Positions 28,422-36,444 are shown, counted from the first letter of the stretch. The stretch: DNA of 64,000 nucleotides from Anaerolineaceae bacterium (GCA_016841365.1 JAENZI010000002.1:244507-308506), one strand, 5' to 3'. Notes: generated by a model from the sequence alone, not told the origin. Translations and numbers: made by a program.

Positions 28422-29021
28422 TCACTCTTTTTCAGTAATAGAGGATTTCTTCAGAAAATTGATCAGTTTTGATAATCCCAAAGCCTCCATTGTGAGTCCT
28501 ACACCAAAAACGGGTATCCATACTCGAAATCCGATGAAATGTGCTGCTGCTACAAGCACCAGACTGAGGAGGGAGTAAATCCTAAAGCTTGAGTTGTTCA
28601 GTATTTCACCTCCTGCAAATAGAATGGCTGCCTGAATTACTGCAAAGATCAGCACATCGTTGTTTCGTATTATTTCGGTAAAGCTGGATGAAATCCAGTT
28701 CTGGATTGGACCTAGAAAAGCCAAAATGATAAAAGCTGCCAGACCAACAATAACCAGGAAGATCAAACGCCTTCTTGTGGATTCTTTTGCTTCAAACTGG
28801 ATAAAGCCAATCCGAGGGATGGTTACTCTATCTTTAATCGGGATATAAAAGGTAAGCGGAATTCCAATCAATCCGATCAAGGCAGGCAAATTTAATAACA
28901 TCACACCCGCCAGCATGAGGACAGAGATACCGACAACCAGATCTAGGACGCCATCTTCATGATAGATCATTAACAGTTTCTGCCTGAGTTTCATAGGTTT
29001 GCCAAAATTATTTTTCTTCAT
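28422..29021 (-). CDS. Integral membrane protein of unknown function
   Basis: The 199-aa protein has about four or five transmembrane helices (for example GISVLMLAGVMLLNLPALIG and IFLVIVGLAAFIILAFLG). GGAGA is 6 bases upstream of ATG 29021. It pairs with the winged-helix gene downstream, a frequent arrangement in which the regulator senses the membrane-linked signal. I do not recognise the family. Base composition is clearly more AT-rich than comM. Confidence 0.72.
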   Translation of the reverse strand: MKKNNFGKPMKLRQKLLMIYHEDGVLDLVVGISVLMLAGVMLLNLPALIGLIGIPLTFYIPIKDRVTIPRIGFIQFEAKESTRRRLIFLVIVGLAAFIILAFLGPIQNWISSSFTEIIRNNDVLIFAVIQAAILFAGGEILNNSSFRIYSLLSLVLVAAAHFIGFRVWIPVFGVGLTMEALGLSKLINFLKKSSITEKE

Positions 29022-29069
29022 GATAATCTCTCCTACAAAATAGTTTTTATCACAAACTTGTATGTAATA

Positions 29070-29098
29070 AAGATAACATATTCTAATGAGCTTGTCAA
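29070..29098 (-). promoter_or_regulatory. Sigma-70-type promoter of the membrane protein-regulator operon
   Basis: Minus-strand TTGACA (29093-29098) and TATCTT (29070-29075) are 17 bases apart, followed by a leader of about 45 bases to ATG 29021. A closely similar sequence occurs at 30866-30891 upstream of the lipoprotein gene. Confidence 0.68.
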
Positions 29099-29194
29099 GA
29101 GGAAAATACCTATTAATTTCTTGTTTGTTATTGTTAAACTCGAAACGAAGTGGAGATCGGCCTTGCCAGGCGAAAACTGAGATATTTTACTATG

Positions 29195-29222
29195 TTCTCG
29201 GCGGTCTCCAGACCGGTGCGAA
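29195..29222. repeat. 28-bp palindrome, copy A
   Basis: Arms TTCTCGGCGGTCT and AGACCGGTGCGAA (two mismatched pairs) surround CC. It lies directly upstream of comM fragment A. Compared with copies B and C it has two base changes. Confidence 0.85.
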
Positions 29223-29226
29223 ATGA

Positions 29227-29519
29227 AACCCGTCCAAACCCTGCACCTGCTCATCCGCGATGGTGATCCGCTCTCAAAAGCGCATCTCGGGGCCGTTGAT
29301 GGACCGGATTGACATCCATATGCAGGTGCCGCGGGTGGACTATGCCAAGCTGCGCGATATGCGCCAGGGGGAATCCTCGGCAGAGGTGCGGGCACGGGTG
29401 GAAGCTGCCCGGGAACGCCAACGCTTGCGATTTGATGGCATGGGGATTGCCAGCAATGCGGATATGCGCCCGGCGCAGGTGAGAAAATTCTGCGCGCTGG
29501 ATGAGGGATGCCAGAACTT
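29227..29519 (+). pseudogene. comM fragment A (internal segment plus most of the C-terminal domain)
   Basis: About 290 bases match comM 27567-27859 at high identity by eye. The translation KRISGPLMDRIDIHMQVPRV continues through MRPAQVRKFCALDEGCQNF, then homology stops. The fragment has no Walker motifs and no initiation signal of its own, and it is not a functional ATPase. The rest of the comM C-terminus seems to be present at 35910-35983. Confidence 0.9.
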
Positions 29520-29647
29520 TGTTCTCTCTGATCAGCCTTTTTTCACTTGAAGGTCTTTCCACTACAGATAAAATTGAATAGACGAAGAGAATAGTTTATT
29601 ATTGTAATATATTGCTTTGGTCATTTTGTATATGAAGGGAGATACTT

Positions 29648-29950
29648 ATGCTTAACCCGTTGGAAATGAAACAAAATATGATTAAAAATGCAATTGACGA
29701 TGTAAAATCAGGAAATCAAGACCAGAAAATTAAAGGTCTAAAATTCTTAGGTGCAACAATCGGTGTTAGTGAAGATTTTGGGTTGAAAACAACTGCGGTA
29801 AATGTGATTGAAGGCTGTTTATCCGATAAAAATAGGCGCATACGAAAAACAGCTGAAAAAGCACTACAGTTGATCAATAAGAGAACTCCGCCAAGTTTGT
29901 TTGATAATTTCCAGGGAGGCGTAGGATTTTCATCCAAGAAAAAGAAATAA
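29648..29950 (+). CDS. Small HEAT-like repeat protein
   Basis: The 100-aa product is helical and looks like two HEAT-type repeats (IKGLKFLGATIGVSE and IRKTAEKALQLIN), then a basic tail KKKK. GGGAG is 7 bases before the ATG. HEAT repeats mediate protein contact; the partner is unknown. It is followed by a good hairpin terminator. Confidence 0.65.
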   Translation: MLNPLEMKQNMIKNAIDDVKSGNQDQKIKGLKFLGATIGVSEDFGLKTTAVNVIEGCLSDKNRRIRKTAEKALQLINKRTPPSLFDNFQGGVGFSSKKKK

Positions 29951-29961
29951 GTCAATCGTAG

Positions 29962-29986
29962 GGCGGGGTATGATTTTCACCCCGCC
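29962..29986 (+). terminator. Rho-independent-like hairpin after the HEAT-like gene
   Basis: Arms GGCGGGGT and ACCCCGCC flank a 9-base loop, 12 bases after the stop codon. The following T-tract is short. Confidence 0.6.
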
Positions 29987-30092
29987 GTCATTGTTTATCG
30001 GTGCAGTCATCCTCACTGATTGTCTAAGGCGACCTTGCGGTCAATCCCCTCGCTCAGTCAGGCCCCTCTCCGCTTCGCTTTGGGGGTAATAA

Positions 30093-30106
30093 AGACCGGC
30101 GAGAAC
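30093..30106 (-). repeat. Inverted half copy of the 28-bp palindrome
   Basis: Fourteen bases are the exact reverse complement of the left part (GTTCTCGCCGGTCT) of copies B and C. It sits near the 3' end of the lipoprotein gene at 30121, in the opposite orientation to the full copies. It shows the element is not always coupled to comM sequence. Confidence 0.6.
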
Positions 30107-30120
30107 TGAAGTTTCAGAAT

Positions 30121-30750
30121 CTAATTTTCTTTCGTGAATGTGTGGATGCAGCAAGGTGAACCTTCAGATCCTTGATAGTGTTCCATGACATAGCCTGTGG
30201 GTGTAAGAATGATGATCACTGATTTTTCTTCATCCACCTTGGTTTCCTTGCCGCCAGTCGTATCTATGTAATAACCCATCCACGATCTTTTGTAAGAGTT
30301 TTCGCCAATCTTATCGTAGACCTGTACGCCTCCACTCGTATCGATAACTTCAAGTTGGTCACCGTTCACGCGTAACTCAACGTTTACATTCCCGTCAACC
30401 TGGCATATACAGTTGAAGTCCTGAGCGGAAACTGAATATTCATTGATTCCAACATTGTTAGCAACTTCTTCTGAACTTTGTGATTCGCCAGCTGGCTCTT
30501 GGATCGATGCGGAATTATTCGGGCTTGTTTGTTCCGAATTCTCTATGGTTTTTTCTGGAATCTCTACAAGGATGACAATAGTTGGGTCATAATCAGGCGT
30601 TGTTAAGATCCCAAAGTGGGGATTACTATTACAGGCCATCGCACTCAGTATTACTGCGATAATGCAAGTGATTATTACACGCCTGTTTTCTTGGCCTGCT
30701 TTGTGGATATTTGATTGTGTTGCTACCACTTTGTCATTAATCTTTACCAT
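30121..30750 (-). CDS. Putative lipoprotein
   Basis: The 209-aa product has a long basic N-terminus, a hydrophobic segment and a lipobox-like AMAC (IIAVILSAMACNS, near residue 40). A Ser/Glu/Pro-rich linker follows, then a beta-rich C-terminal domain with Cys pairs (CICQ, CCIH) that may form disulfides. It should be surface-exposed. GGAGAAG precedes ATG 30750. Function unknown. Confidence 0.6.
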   Translation of the reverse strand: MVKINDKVVATQSNIHKAGQENRRVIITCIIAVILSAMACNSNPHFGILTTPDYDPTIVILVEIPEKTIENSEQTSPNNSASIQEPAGESQSSEEVANNVGINEYSVSAQDFNCICQVDGNVNVELRVNGDQLEVIDTSGGVQVYDKIGENSYKRSWMGYYIDTTGGKETKVDEEKSVIIILTPTGYVMEHYQGSEGSPCCIHTFTKEN

Positions 30751-30865
30751 GGATATTCTCTTCTCCGCAGTGTAGCAAATCAGCCGAAAATCTTTTCACC
30801 TAAAAAAGAAACTGACATTTATGTAAGAAATCCAACATGTTTATGCTATCCCCCATGGCGTTCGA

Positions 30866-30891
30866 TTATAGCATATTTAATGCTTGTCAAG
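30866..30891 (-). promoter_or_regulatory. Possible promoter of the lipoprotein gene
   Basis: Minus-strand TTGACA and TATAAT are present but only 14 bases apart, shorter than usual. The sequence otherwise matches the promoter at 29070-29098, with three bases missing in the spacer. Confidence 0.4.
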
Positions 30892-30991
30892 GCTGTTGAT
30901 TTTCGTGTGGAGTGCGAAGAAAAAACTTTCTACTTGGGTCAATCAGAAATGATAAGAAAGCCTTAAATATTGAATGAAAAAATGATCCTTG

Positions 30992-31019
30992 TTCTCGCCG
31001 GTCTCCAGACCGGTGAGAA
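30992..31019. repeat. 28-bp palindrome, copy B
   Basis: Arms TTCTCGCCGGTCT and AGACCGGTGAGAA (one G/T mismatch) surround CC. Identical in all 28 bases to copy C, although flanking comM sequence differs. Confidence 0.88.
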
Positions 31020-31024
31020 ATGAA

Positions 31025-31130
31025 ATCTGACCAAACCCTGCACCTGCTCATCCGCTATGGTGATGCGCTACCAGAAGCGTATCTCAGATCCGTTGTTGAA
31101 CCGGATTGACATCCATGTGCAGGTGCTGTG
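31025..31130 (+). pseudogene. comM fragment B (short, degraded)
   Basis: About 105 bases correspond to comM from 27567 on. The comM-frame translation reads MVMRYQKRISDPLLNRIDIHVQVL, with several changes, and homology is lost after VQVL. It is older than fragment A judging by divergence. Confidence 0.85.
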
Positions 31131-31155
31131 GATAGTACACCGTTTCCAAGGCGCA

Positions 31156-31232
31156 CCAGGATACACACCATCAGCAATAAGATCTGCAGTTATTACAATT
31201 TTTTATTGCTGTCTAAAAGGTGCGTATCCTGG
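31156..31232. repeat. 77-bp hairpin element (MITE-like)
   Basis: Outer arms CCAGGATACACACC and GGTGCGTATCCTGG (13 of 14 pairs) and inner arms CAGCAATAA and TTATTGCTG give a long near-palindromic stem. It begins about 25 bases after comM fragment B ends. It could be a miniature transposable element or a structured RNA; no target-site duplication is clear to me. Confidence 0.5.
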
Positions 31233-31283
31233 GGGACGTTTTTGACATCCATCTTTATCTATTATCGGTTGTAAATCTTTGGC

Positions 31284-31637
31284 TTATTTGGGGCCAAACC
31301 AATAATGTGAAAGTGCTTCAACCCGACCTTCACAAGGATCTTCAATTAACTCACAATTCAACTTGCCATCTTCATATAGCCACTTATAGGTGCCGGGATT
31401 GGCATCTTGTTCAGCGCAATAGCTATCAGTGAATTGAATTTCATCACCCTTAACGGAATAGGTTCCTTCAGAGACAACCTCATCTTCGCTCATTAAGATG
31501 AATGTTCCATCGTCTCTGTATTCAACCGAGGCATTAATATAGGTGTATTTCCCGGTGGGAAATTTCTCGCTGCTGCATGCGGATAAAGTCACCGCAACGA
31601 ATAGGAAAACAATCACCAACCAAATAGCCTTTTTCAT
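31284..31637 (-). CDS. Small lipoprotein with lipocalin-like repeat
   Basis: The 117-aa product has a signal peptide with lipobox LSAC (VTLSACSSEK) near residue 21, then GKYTYINASVEYRDDGTF and a pattern resembling DUF-type small beta-barrels (GTYSVKGDEIQF). Two Cys in CAEQ and CELIEDPC may form disulfides. AAGGAG precedes the ATG. Surface protein of unknown role. Confidence 0.72.
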   Translation of the reverse strand: MKKAIWLVIVFLFVAVTLSACSSEKFPTGKYTYINASVEYRDDGTFILMSEDEVVSEGTYSVKGDEIQFTDSYCAEQDANPGTYKWLYEDGKLNCELIEDPCEGRVEALSHYWFGPK

Positions 31638-31811
31638 TTCAAACTCCTTTTTCTAGATATGAACATTAACTGAAATCTTCTACCAAAATCCTTTAAAAAA
31701 CTTATTCTCAAAGAAAGAAATAAACCATGGATTATTCCATTGAATAACTATGAAGACCATTGATACCTTGTCATTTGGGTTAGAATGATTTGATCTTTGA
31801 CACACCCTTTC

Positions 31812-32060
31812 TCACATTGAATTCTTTATTGAATCATCGGCGGTTTGATCCTTTGGTTTTAATTGTTCTTGTAAAAAGAAAAACAAATCTTCCAGGCTGG
31901 TAAATGTCACACTTGTTCTGGTTTGAGTGCTCTCAAGTGAAACCCTCCATACATTTTTTCTTACAGATGACGATCTCTCACTAATTTCTTGACACCAGAT
32001 GCGCAGCAGGTAAGAAAAATACGCATCTTTTGTGTTTAAGTCCCTGTTTAATTCAATCAT
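31812..32060 (-). CDS. 82-aa partner protein of BTAD regulators
   Basis: This small protein (MIELNRD, YFSYLLRIWCQE, WRVSLESTQT, FTSLEDLFFFLQEQL) resembles short proteins that I recall being encoded beside BTAD/SARP regulators in Chloroflexota. It is divergently transcribed from the large regulator. It is too short for an enzyme and is likely an adaptor or sensor partner. No family name is asserted. Some initiation signal weakness remains. Confidence 0.6.
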   Translation of the reverse strand: MIELNRDLNTKDAYFSYLLRIWCQEISERSSSVRKNVWRVSLESTQTRTSVTFTSLEDLFFFLQEQLKPKDQTADDSIKNSM

Positions 32061-32264
32061 TGTTACTCAATTCATGCTTCAAGATTTCCAATAACACTCA
32101 GGGATCCAACCTTGTATACTTATTTAGGAAATAGAAAAAAACTTTTTCTGCGCAAGTCATCCATAGATTCATATAGAAATGTCACATTTTATTTGCTAGA
32201 TACTTGTTAGATATAAGATAACAAATATGCATATCCAATACGCATGTAAATCGCATCCAAAAGT

Positions 32265-32293
32265 TTTCAAGCTTGATGCATTTCCTGTATAAT
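32265..32293 (+). promoter_or_regulatory. Promoter of the BTAD-AAA regulator
   Basis: TTTCAA (32265-32270) and TATAAT (32288-32293) are 17 bases apart. Transcription would begin about 32300, which rules out the ATG at 32273 and supports the TTG start at 32339. Confidence 0.5.
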
Positions 32294-32338
32294 GGGATTA
32301 ATTGTTTGAAAGTTAAATTGCTGATTAAGGGAGGCGCA

Positions 32339-35300
32339 TTGGCAAACTTATTAATCCGTCTCTTTGGTCCTTCTGAGGTGATACTTAATGGAAAAAGAAG
32401 GACAGCATTCCATTCGGATAAAGAGCGCGCCTTGCTTGCTTATCTCTGTATTGAAACAGAAGTCCCTCATCGTCGTGAAAAATTAGCAGGTTTATTTTGG
32501 CCAGATTACCCTGAAAGCGCTGCCCGAACAAACCTGCGTAATACACTCGCACATCTCCGTAAGGTGATTGGTGACCGCCCCCAAGACTCAGAGAATGAAC
32601 CCCCTCCGAACTTTCTTCATATCACCCCTAAGACTGTTCAATTCAACACCAATAGTGAAGCATGGGTAGATGCTTCGGCTTTCCTGCTAACCCTGGAAAA
32701 ATCATATGCAACCGTTGCTGAGCTTGAATCTGCTGTTAGCTGGTATCATGATGTCTTTTTGGCGGGGTTTTCACTGGCAGATAGTAATATTTTTGATGAA
32801 TGGCTTATCATCCAGAGAGAACGATTCAGTAGATTAGCTATTACTGCCCTGCAACGGCTGGTTGAAGCTTATAAAACTCAGGGGGAATATAAACAAGCCC
32901 TTATTCATGCAAGGCGCATGGTCACACTGGACCCTTTACGTGAAGGAGCACAGCAGACATATATGCGCCTGTTGACATATAATGGTCAAACTAACCAGGC
33001 TATTGTCCAATATGAAAAATATGCACGTTTGCTGGCGGATGAAATCGGCGTGGAACCCCTGGATGAAACAACTCGTCTGTGTTCACAAATCAGGGATGGA
33101 ACCCTAAAACCTCCTCAATCGGATGAAATTAATCTGCCCGTTTTCCTAAAATATAAAGACGACTCCACAACAGCAAAAACTTTTTTTGTGGGTTTCGAAA
33201 ATGAAATGGCTCGACTCCATCACTCACTTGACCAGGTTTTAAACGGTCAGGGTCAAGTTATTTTTATAATCGGTGAGCCGGGATGTGGGAAGAGCTCCCT
33301 TGCCAGTGAATTCATTCAGCAAGCGATGGCATCCAATGCAGATTTGCTGGCTGTCATTGGCCGATGTAACGCCTATACGGGTATTGGTGATCCCTATTTG
33401 CCGTTTCGAGAAATGATGGATTTAATCACAGGTGATATTGAGACGAGGTGGGCGGGGGGAGAAATTACAGGTACACATGCCCGTCGATTGTGGGGTAGCC
33501 AGGCCGTCGTTTTGCCAGCTATCCTGGAGTATGGGCAAGATTTGATTGACCGTCTGATCCCTGGTGCTTCATTGCTGGCGCGTGTTCAAGCTGCCGCACC
33601 CTTACATGGGGCCCAATTGCAGACGCTCATTGAAGGAAAAAAGTTACATAGGTCTGAAAAGGACAATCTGGACCAGGCGGATTTGTTCGACCAATACACC
33701 AAAGTTCTTCAGGTAATCTCACAAAAAAGCCCTTTGATACTGATAGTTGATGACCTTCAGTGGGCGGATCCCGGATCGATCAGTTTTCTTTTTCATCTTG
33801 GGCGCAGATTACGGGGCAGCAAAATTCTTCTAATTGGCGCTTATCGCCCAGATGAGGTTGCCATGGGACGACCTACGGTGACCTCAGGATTGGAACGACA
33901 TCCCTTGGAAACCGTTATCCATGAATTCCAGCGTCATTATGGTGATATGATGATTGACCTTGATAATAGCGATGGTCGTAAATTCATTGATTCCTTAATT
34001 GATTCGGAACCCAATTGTTTAACGGATGATTTCCGAGAAGTCCTTTTTCACCATACAGGAGGGCATCCCTTATTTACTGTTGAACTGCTGCGTAGTCTGC
34101 AGAATCGTGGTGAATTAAGTAAAGATAAGTCAGGTCGCTGGAAGATACAATCGTCACTCAATTGGAAAGTCTTGCCGCTGCGGGTGGAAGCGGTCATCGA
34201 AGAACGCATAAGCAGACTTCCTGAGGAATGGCAGTCCATCCTTGCTATTGCCAGTATTGATGGTGAGGTATTTACTGCAGAAGCCGTCGCTTGGGTTTTG
34301 GACAAAGATGAAAACCAGGTTATAAGTTGTTTGAGCGGCCCTTTAACCCAAATTCACCACCTAGTACAGGCACAAGACCTAGAGTGGCTGGGTGATCAAC
34401 GTTTGTCTCATTACAGATTTCGTCACATCCTCTTTCAAAAATACCTTTATGACCAAATTGATTCAGTGCAACTGGCGCATTTCCATCAGCTGATGGGATC
34501 TGCAATGGAAGACCTGTATGGGGATAAGACTGGGAAAATGGCAGTACCCTTAGCGTGGCACTTTGAGGCGGCAGGGATGAAATTGAAAGCCGCTGAATAT
34601 TTGCGCCAGGCAGGAAACCGGGCGGTTGAGATGTTTGCTTATGATGAAGCCATCGCATATATCAGACATGGTCTTGATTTGATTAAGTCACTGCCTAAAA
34701 CATCACAGCGTGATCAGGTTGAGATTTCCCTTCTTCTAGACTTAGGTTTACCTTTTAATGCAGTCAAAGGGCCCGCAGATACTGAATTTGAGAATATCTA
34801 TGGGCGAGTAAAACATTTGACGGAAAAGATAGAACCTTCGTTAGAATTATTTCTGGCTTTATTAAAAATTAAGGACTATTATGACGTAAGGCTAGAGCTT
34901 CAGATTGCACTCAAAGTGGGACATGAGATGCGAGCACTTGCTCAATACCTTGATAAACCGGAGTTATTAATTTTAGCTAAACATGAAATTGGTGTCACGC
35001 TTTTTTTCTTAGGTCAAGCGGAAGATTTTCTTAAGCAGCAGCAGCAGATATTGAATCATTACACCGCTGAAGAGGATGCTTCTTTGCACGAGAAGATTGG
35101 ATACGATCCATTAATCGACATACTACTCAAAACTGGACGGGCTTTGTGGTTTCTGGGTTACGTTGACCAATCTGAAGAAAGTTATCAAAAGGTTTTAAGC
35201 TTGGTCAGTAAAGTGAGACAACCAACAACTAAAGCAAATATTTTGTTGCATTTCGCCTTCCATTATACGAGGATGCGTGAGGTGGCGCACAGCCGTGAAA

Positions 35301-35872
35301 TAGCAGAAGAATTACTTACCCTCTCCAGGGAACATGGATACTTATTCGGTTTGGCAGGTGCATTAGGCGTCATGGGATGGGTCTTGGGTGAGGAAGAACA
35401 ACTAAAGGAAGGTATCAATATGATTCACAGTGGGTTGGCGATTTTAATGGACATTGATTCAAGGCTGACTTATCAACAACATCTCACTCTCCTCGCCGAC
35501 TCTTATTGTAAAGCAGGAAAAATTTCGGAAGGATTGGCAGTGATTGAAGAGGCTCTTGGGATGGTTCACGACAAGGGATTTTTGCTCGAAGAAGCAGAAA
35601 TTCACCGAATTAATGGGGAATTGCTGCTTATGGAAGAGGGGGGAGCCGAAGAAGCACAGGTCTGCTTCCAGCGAGCGATTGAGGTCGCTCGTCGTCTTAA
35701 TGCAAAATCCTGGGAACTGCGTGCTACATTGAGCTTATGCCGCTTGTGGCAAGGGCAGGGAAAGCGAGAGCAGGCACGGGAGATGCTTGAGAGGATTTTT
35801 GATTGGTTCACAGAAGGATTCAACACCCCCGATTTGACAGAGGCGAAATCACTCCTCGAAGCGTTGTCGTAA
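32339..35872 (+). CDS. BTAD-domain AAA ATPase transcriptional regulator (SARP/MalT-like)
   Basis: The 1177-aa product starts with an OmpR/SARP-type winged helix (LLIRLFGPSEVILNGK, then FWPDYPESAARTNLRNTLAHLRK) and a bacterial transcriptional activator domain (about 100-255). An AAA_16 ATPase has Walker A GEPGCGKSS (near residue 312) and Walker B ILIVDDLQWAD. The last 500 residues form TPR-like helices. Such proteins are signal-activated transcription factors of the STAND class. The TTG start at 32339 has AAGGGAGG 5 bases upstream. No LuxR domain is visible at the C-terminus. Confidence 0.88.
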   Translation: MANLLIRLFGPSEVILNGKRRTAFHSDKERALLAYLCIETEVPHRREKLAGLFWPDYPESAARTNLRNTLAHLRKVIGDRPQDSENEPPPNFLHITPKTVQFNTNSEAWVDASAFLLTLEKSYATVAELESAVSWYHDVFLAGFSLADSNIFDEWLIIQRERFSRLAITALQRLVEAYKTQGEYKQALIHARRMVTLDPLREGAQQTYMRLLTYNGQTNQAIVQYEKYARLLADEIGVEPLDETTRLCSQIRDGTLKPPQSDEINLPVFLKYKDDSTTAKTFFVGFENEMARLHHSLDQVLNGQGQVIFIIGEPGCGKSSLASEFIQQAMASNADLLAVIGRCNAYTGIGDPYLPFREMMDLITGDIETRWAGGEITGTHARRLWGSQAVVLPAILEYGQDLIDRLIPGASLLARVQAAAPLHGAQLQTLIEGKKLHRSEKDNLDQADLFDQYTKVLQVISQKSPLILIVDDLQWADPGSISFLFHLGRRLRGSKILLIGAYRPDEVAMGRPTVTSGLERHPLETVIHEFQRHYGDMMIDLDNSDGRKFIDSLIDSEPNCLTDDFREVLFHHTGGHPLFTVELLRSLQNRGELSKDKSGRWKIQSSLNWKVLPLRVEAVIEERISRLPEEWQSILAIASIDGEVFTAEAVAWVLDKDENQVISCLSGPLTQIHHLVQAQDLEWLGDQRLSHYRFRHILFQKYLYDQIDSVQLAHFHQLMGSAMEDLYGDKTGKMAVPLAWHFEAAGMKLKAAEYLRQAGNRAVEMFAYDEAIAYIRHGLDLIKSLPKTSQRDQVEISLLLDLGLPFNAVKGPADTEFENIYGRVKHLTEKIEPSLELFLALLKIKDYYDVRLELQIALKVGHEMRALAQYLDKPELLILAKHEIGVTLFFLGQAEDFLKQQQQILNHYTAEEDASLHEKIGYDPLIDILLKTGRALWFLGYVDQSEESYQKVLSLVSKVRQPTTKANILLHFAFHYTRMREVAHSREIAEELLTLSREHGYLFGLAGALGVMGWVLGEEEQLKEGINMIHSGLAILMDIDSRLTYQQHLTLLADSYCKAGKISEGLAVIEEALGMVHDKGFLLEEAEIHRINGELLLMEEGGAEEAQVCFQRAIEVARRLNAKSWELRATLSLCRLWQGQGKREQAREMLERIFDWFTEGFNTPDLTEAKSLLEALS

Positions 35873-35909
35873 GGGCTTTACGGTTAGACGAAGGATTATG
35901 CCTGGGAGG

Positions 35910-35983
35910 CTGAGGCGTGCCAAAACCTGATGAAGACCGCCAAGTACCAGGTAGAGTACCGGCCCAAGCTGGAATTGAGTTAA
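35910..35983 (+). pseudogene. comM 3' tail with internal deletion
   Basis: The translation EACQNLMKTAKYQV-EYRPKLELS ends with TAA 35981-35983, matching both ends of the comM C-terminus (EACQNLMKTA and QYRPKLELM) with about 36 codons missing. It begins where comM fragment A (29227-29519) stops; both share TGCCA-AAC. This suggests one older comM 3' copy was split by an insertion of about 6.4 kb. Confidence 0.82.
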
Positions 35984-36136
35984 AAAAGGTAATTCAAGAC
36001 GGTTAAAGTTCTCGCTGGTGTCTTCGGTACGAAGTCTTCAGTAAGGACCAACAATATTGATGCCTGGGTGTAGGGTTTCCCACAGGTGAGGACACCTGTG
36101 GGATCAAAGTTCTTGTAAATATCTCCCTGACCACTG
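35984..36136. other. Non-coding stretch with hairpin and half palindrome
   Basis: A degenerate half copy of the palindrome (GTTCTCGCTGGTGTCT) begins at 36008, and a perfect 11-bp inverted repeat (TCCCACAGGTG, loop AGGA) spans 36078-36103. No coding sequence is supported. Confidence 0.5.
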
Positions 36137-36164
36137 TTCTCGCCGGTCTCCAGACCGGTGAGAA
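36137..36164. repeat. 28-bp palindrome, copy C
   Basis: Same 28 bases as copy B (arms TTCTCGCCGGTCT and AGACCGGTGAGAA). It heads the most degraded comM fragment. Confidence 0.88.
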
Positions 36165-36169
36165 ATGAA

Positions 36170-36270
36170 ATCCGACCAAAACCTGCACCTATTCATCCGC
36201 TATGGTGAAGCGGTCCCAGAAGCGTATCTCGAAGCCGCTGATGGACACGATTGACATCCACATGTCGATG
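36170..36270 (+). pseudogene. comM fragment C (most degraded)
   Basis: About 100 bases align with comM 27567 onwards (comM-frame MVKRSQKRISKPLMDTIDIHM), with more substitutions than fragment B. Homology fades near 36275. No function is expected. Confidence 0.78.
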
Positions 36271-36356
36271 CGCCAATAAATCATCATTAACGATAATTTT
36301 TTTCAACCAAACGATCGAATTCAGTAACAAATGTGAACATTAATGCTCATTTGACC

Positions 36357-36385
36357 TTGTAAAATAATGGAAGTTATTGTATGAT
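36357..36385 (+). promoter_or_regulatory. Promoter of the nitrilase-ABC operon
   Basis: TTGTAA (36357-36362) and TATGAT (36380-36385) are 17 bases apart, ending 59 bases before the ATG. The -35 match is modest. Confidence 0.45.
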
Positions 36386-36444
36386 TGAATTCCGTAAAAC
36401 AGAACAGCCCCTTTAGCAAAACCAATAATTGAGAGGATCCCGAT

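Noticed and set aside
28092..29021. Toxin-antitoxin pair
   Set aside because: The small regulator and neighbour are the right size for one gene only; the partner is a 199-aa multi-helix membrane protein, not a toxin family.
29260..29550. 96-codon frame in comM fragment A as a gene
   Set aside because: It is a truncated comM piece without Walker motifs or ribosome binding site, so it is listed as a pseudogene.
27567..36270. Integron-type cassette array
   Set aside because: The 28-bp palindromes are repeated between cargo genes, but they lack the GTTRRRY core boxes of attC, carry comM sequence and no intI gene is present.
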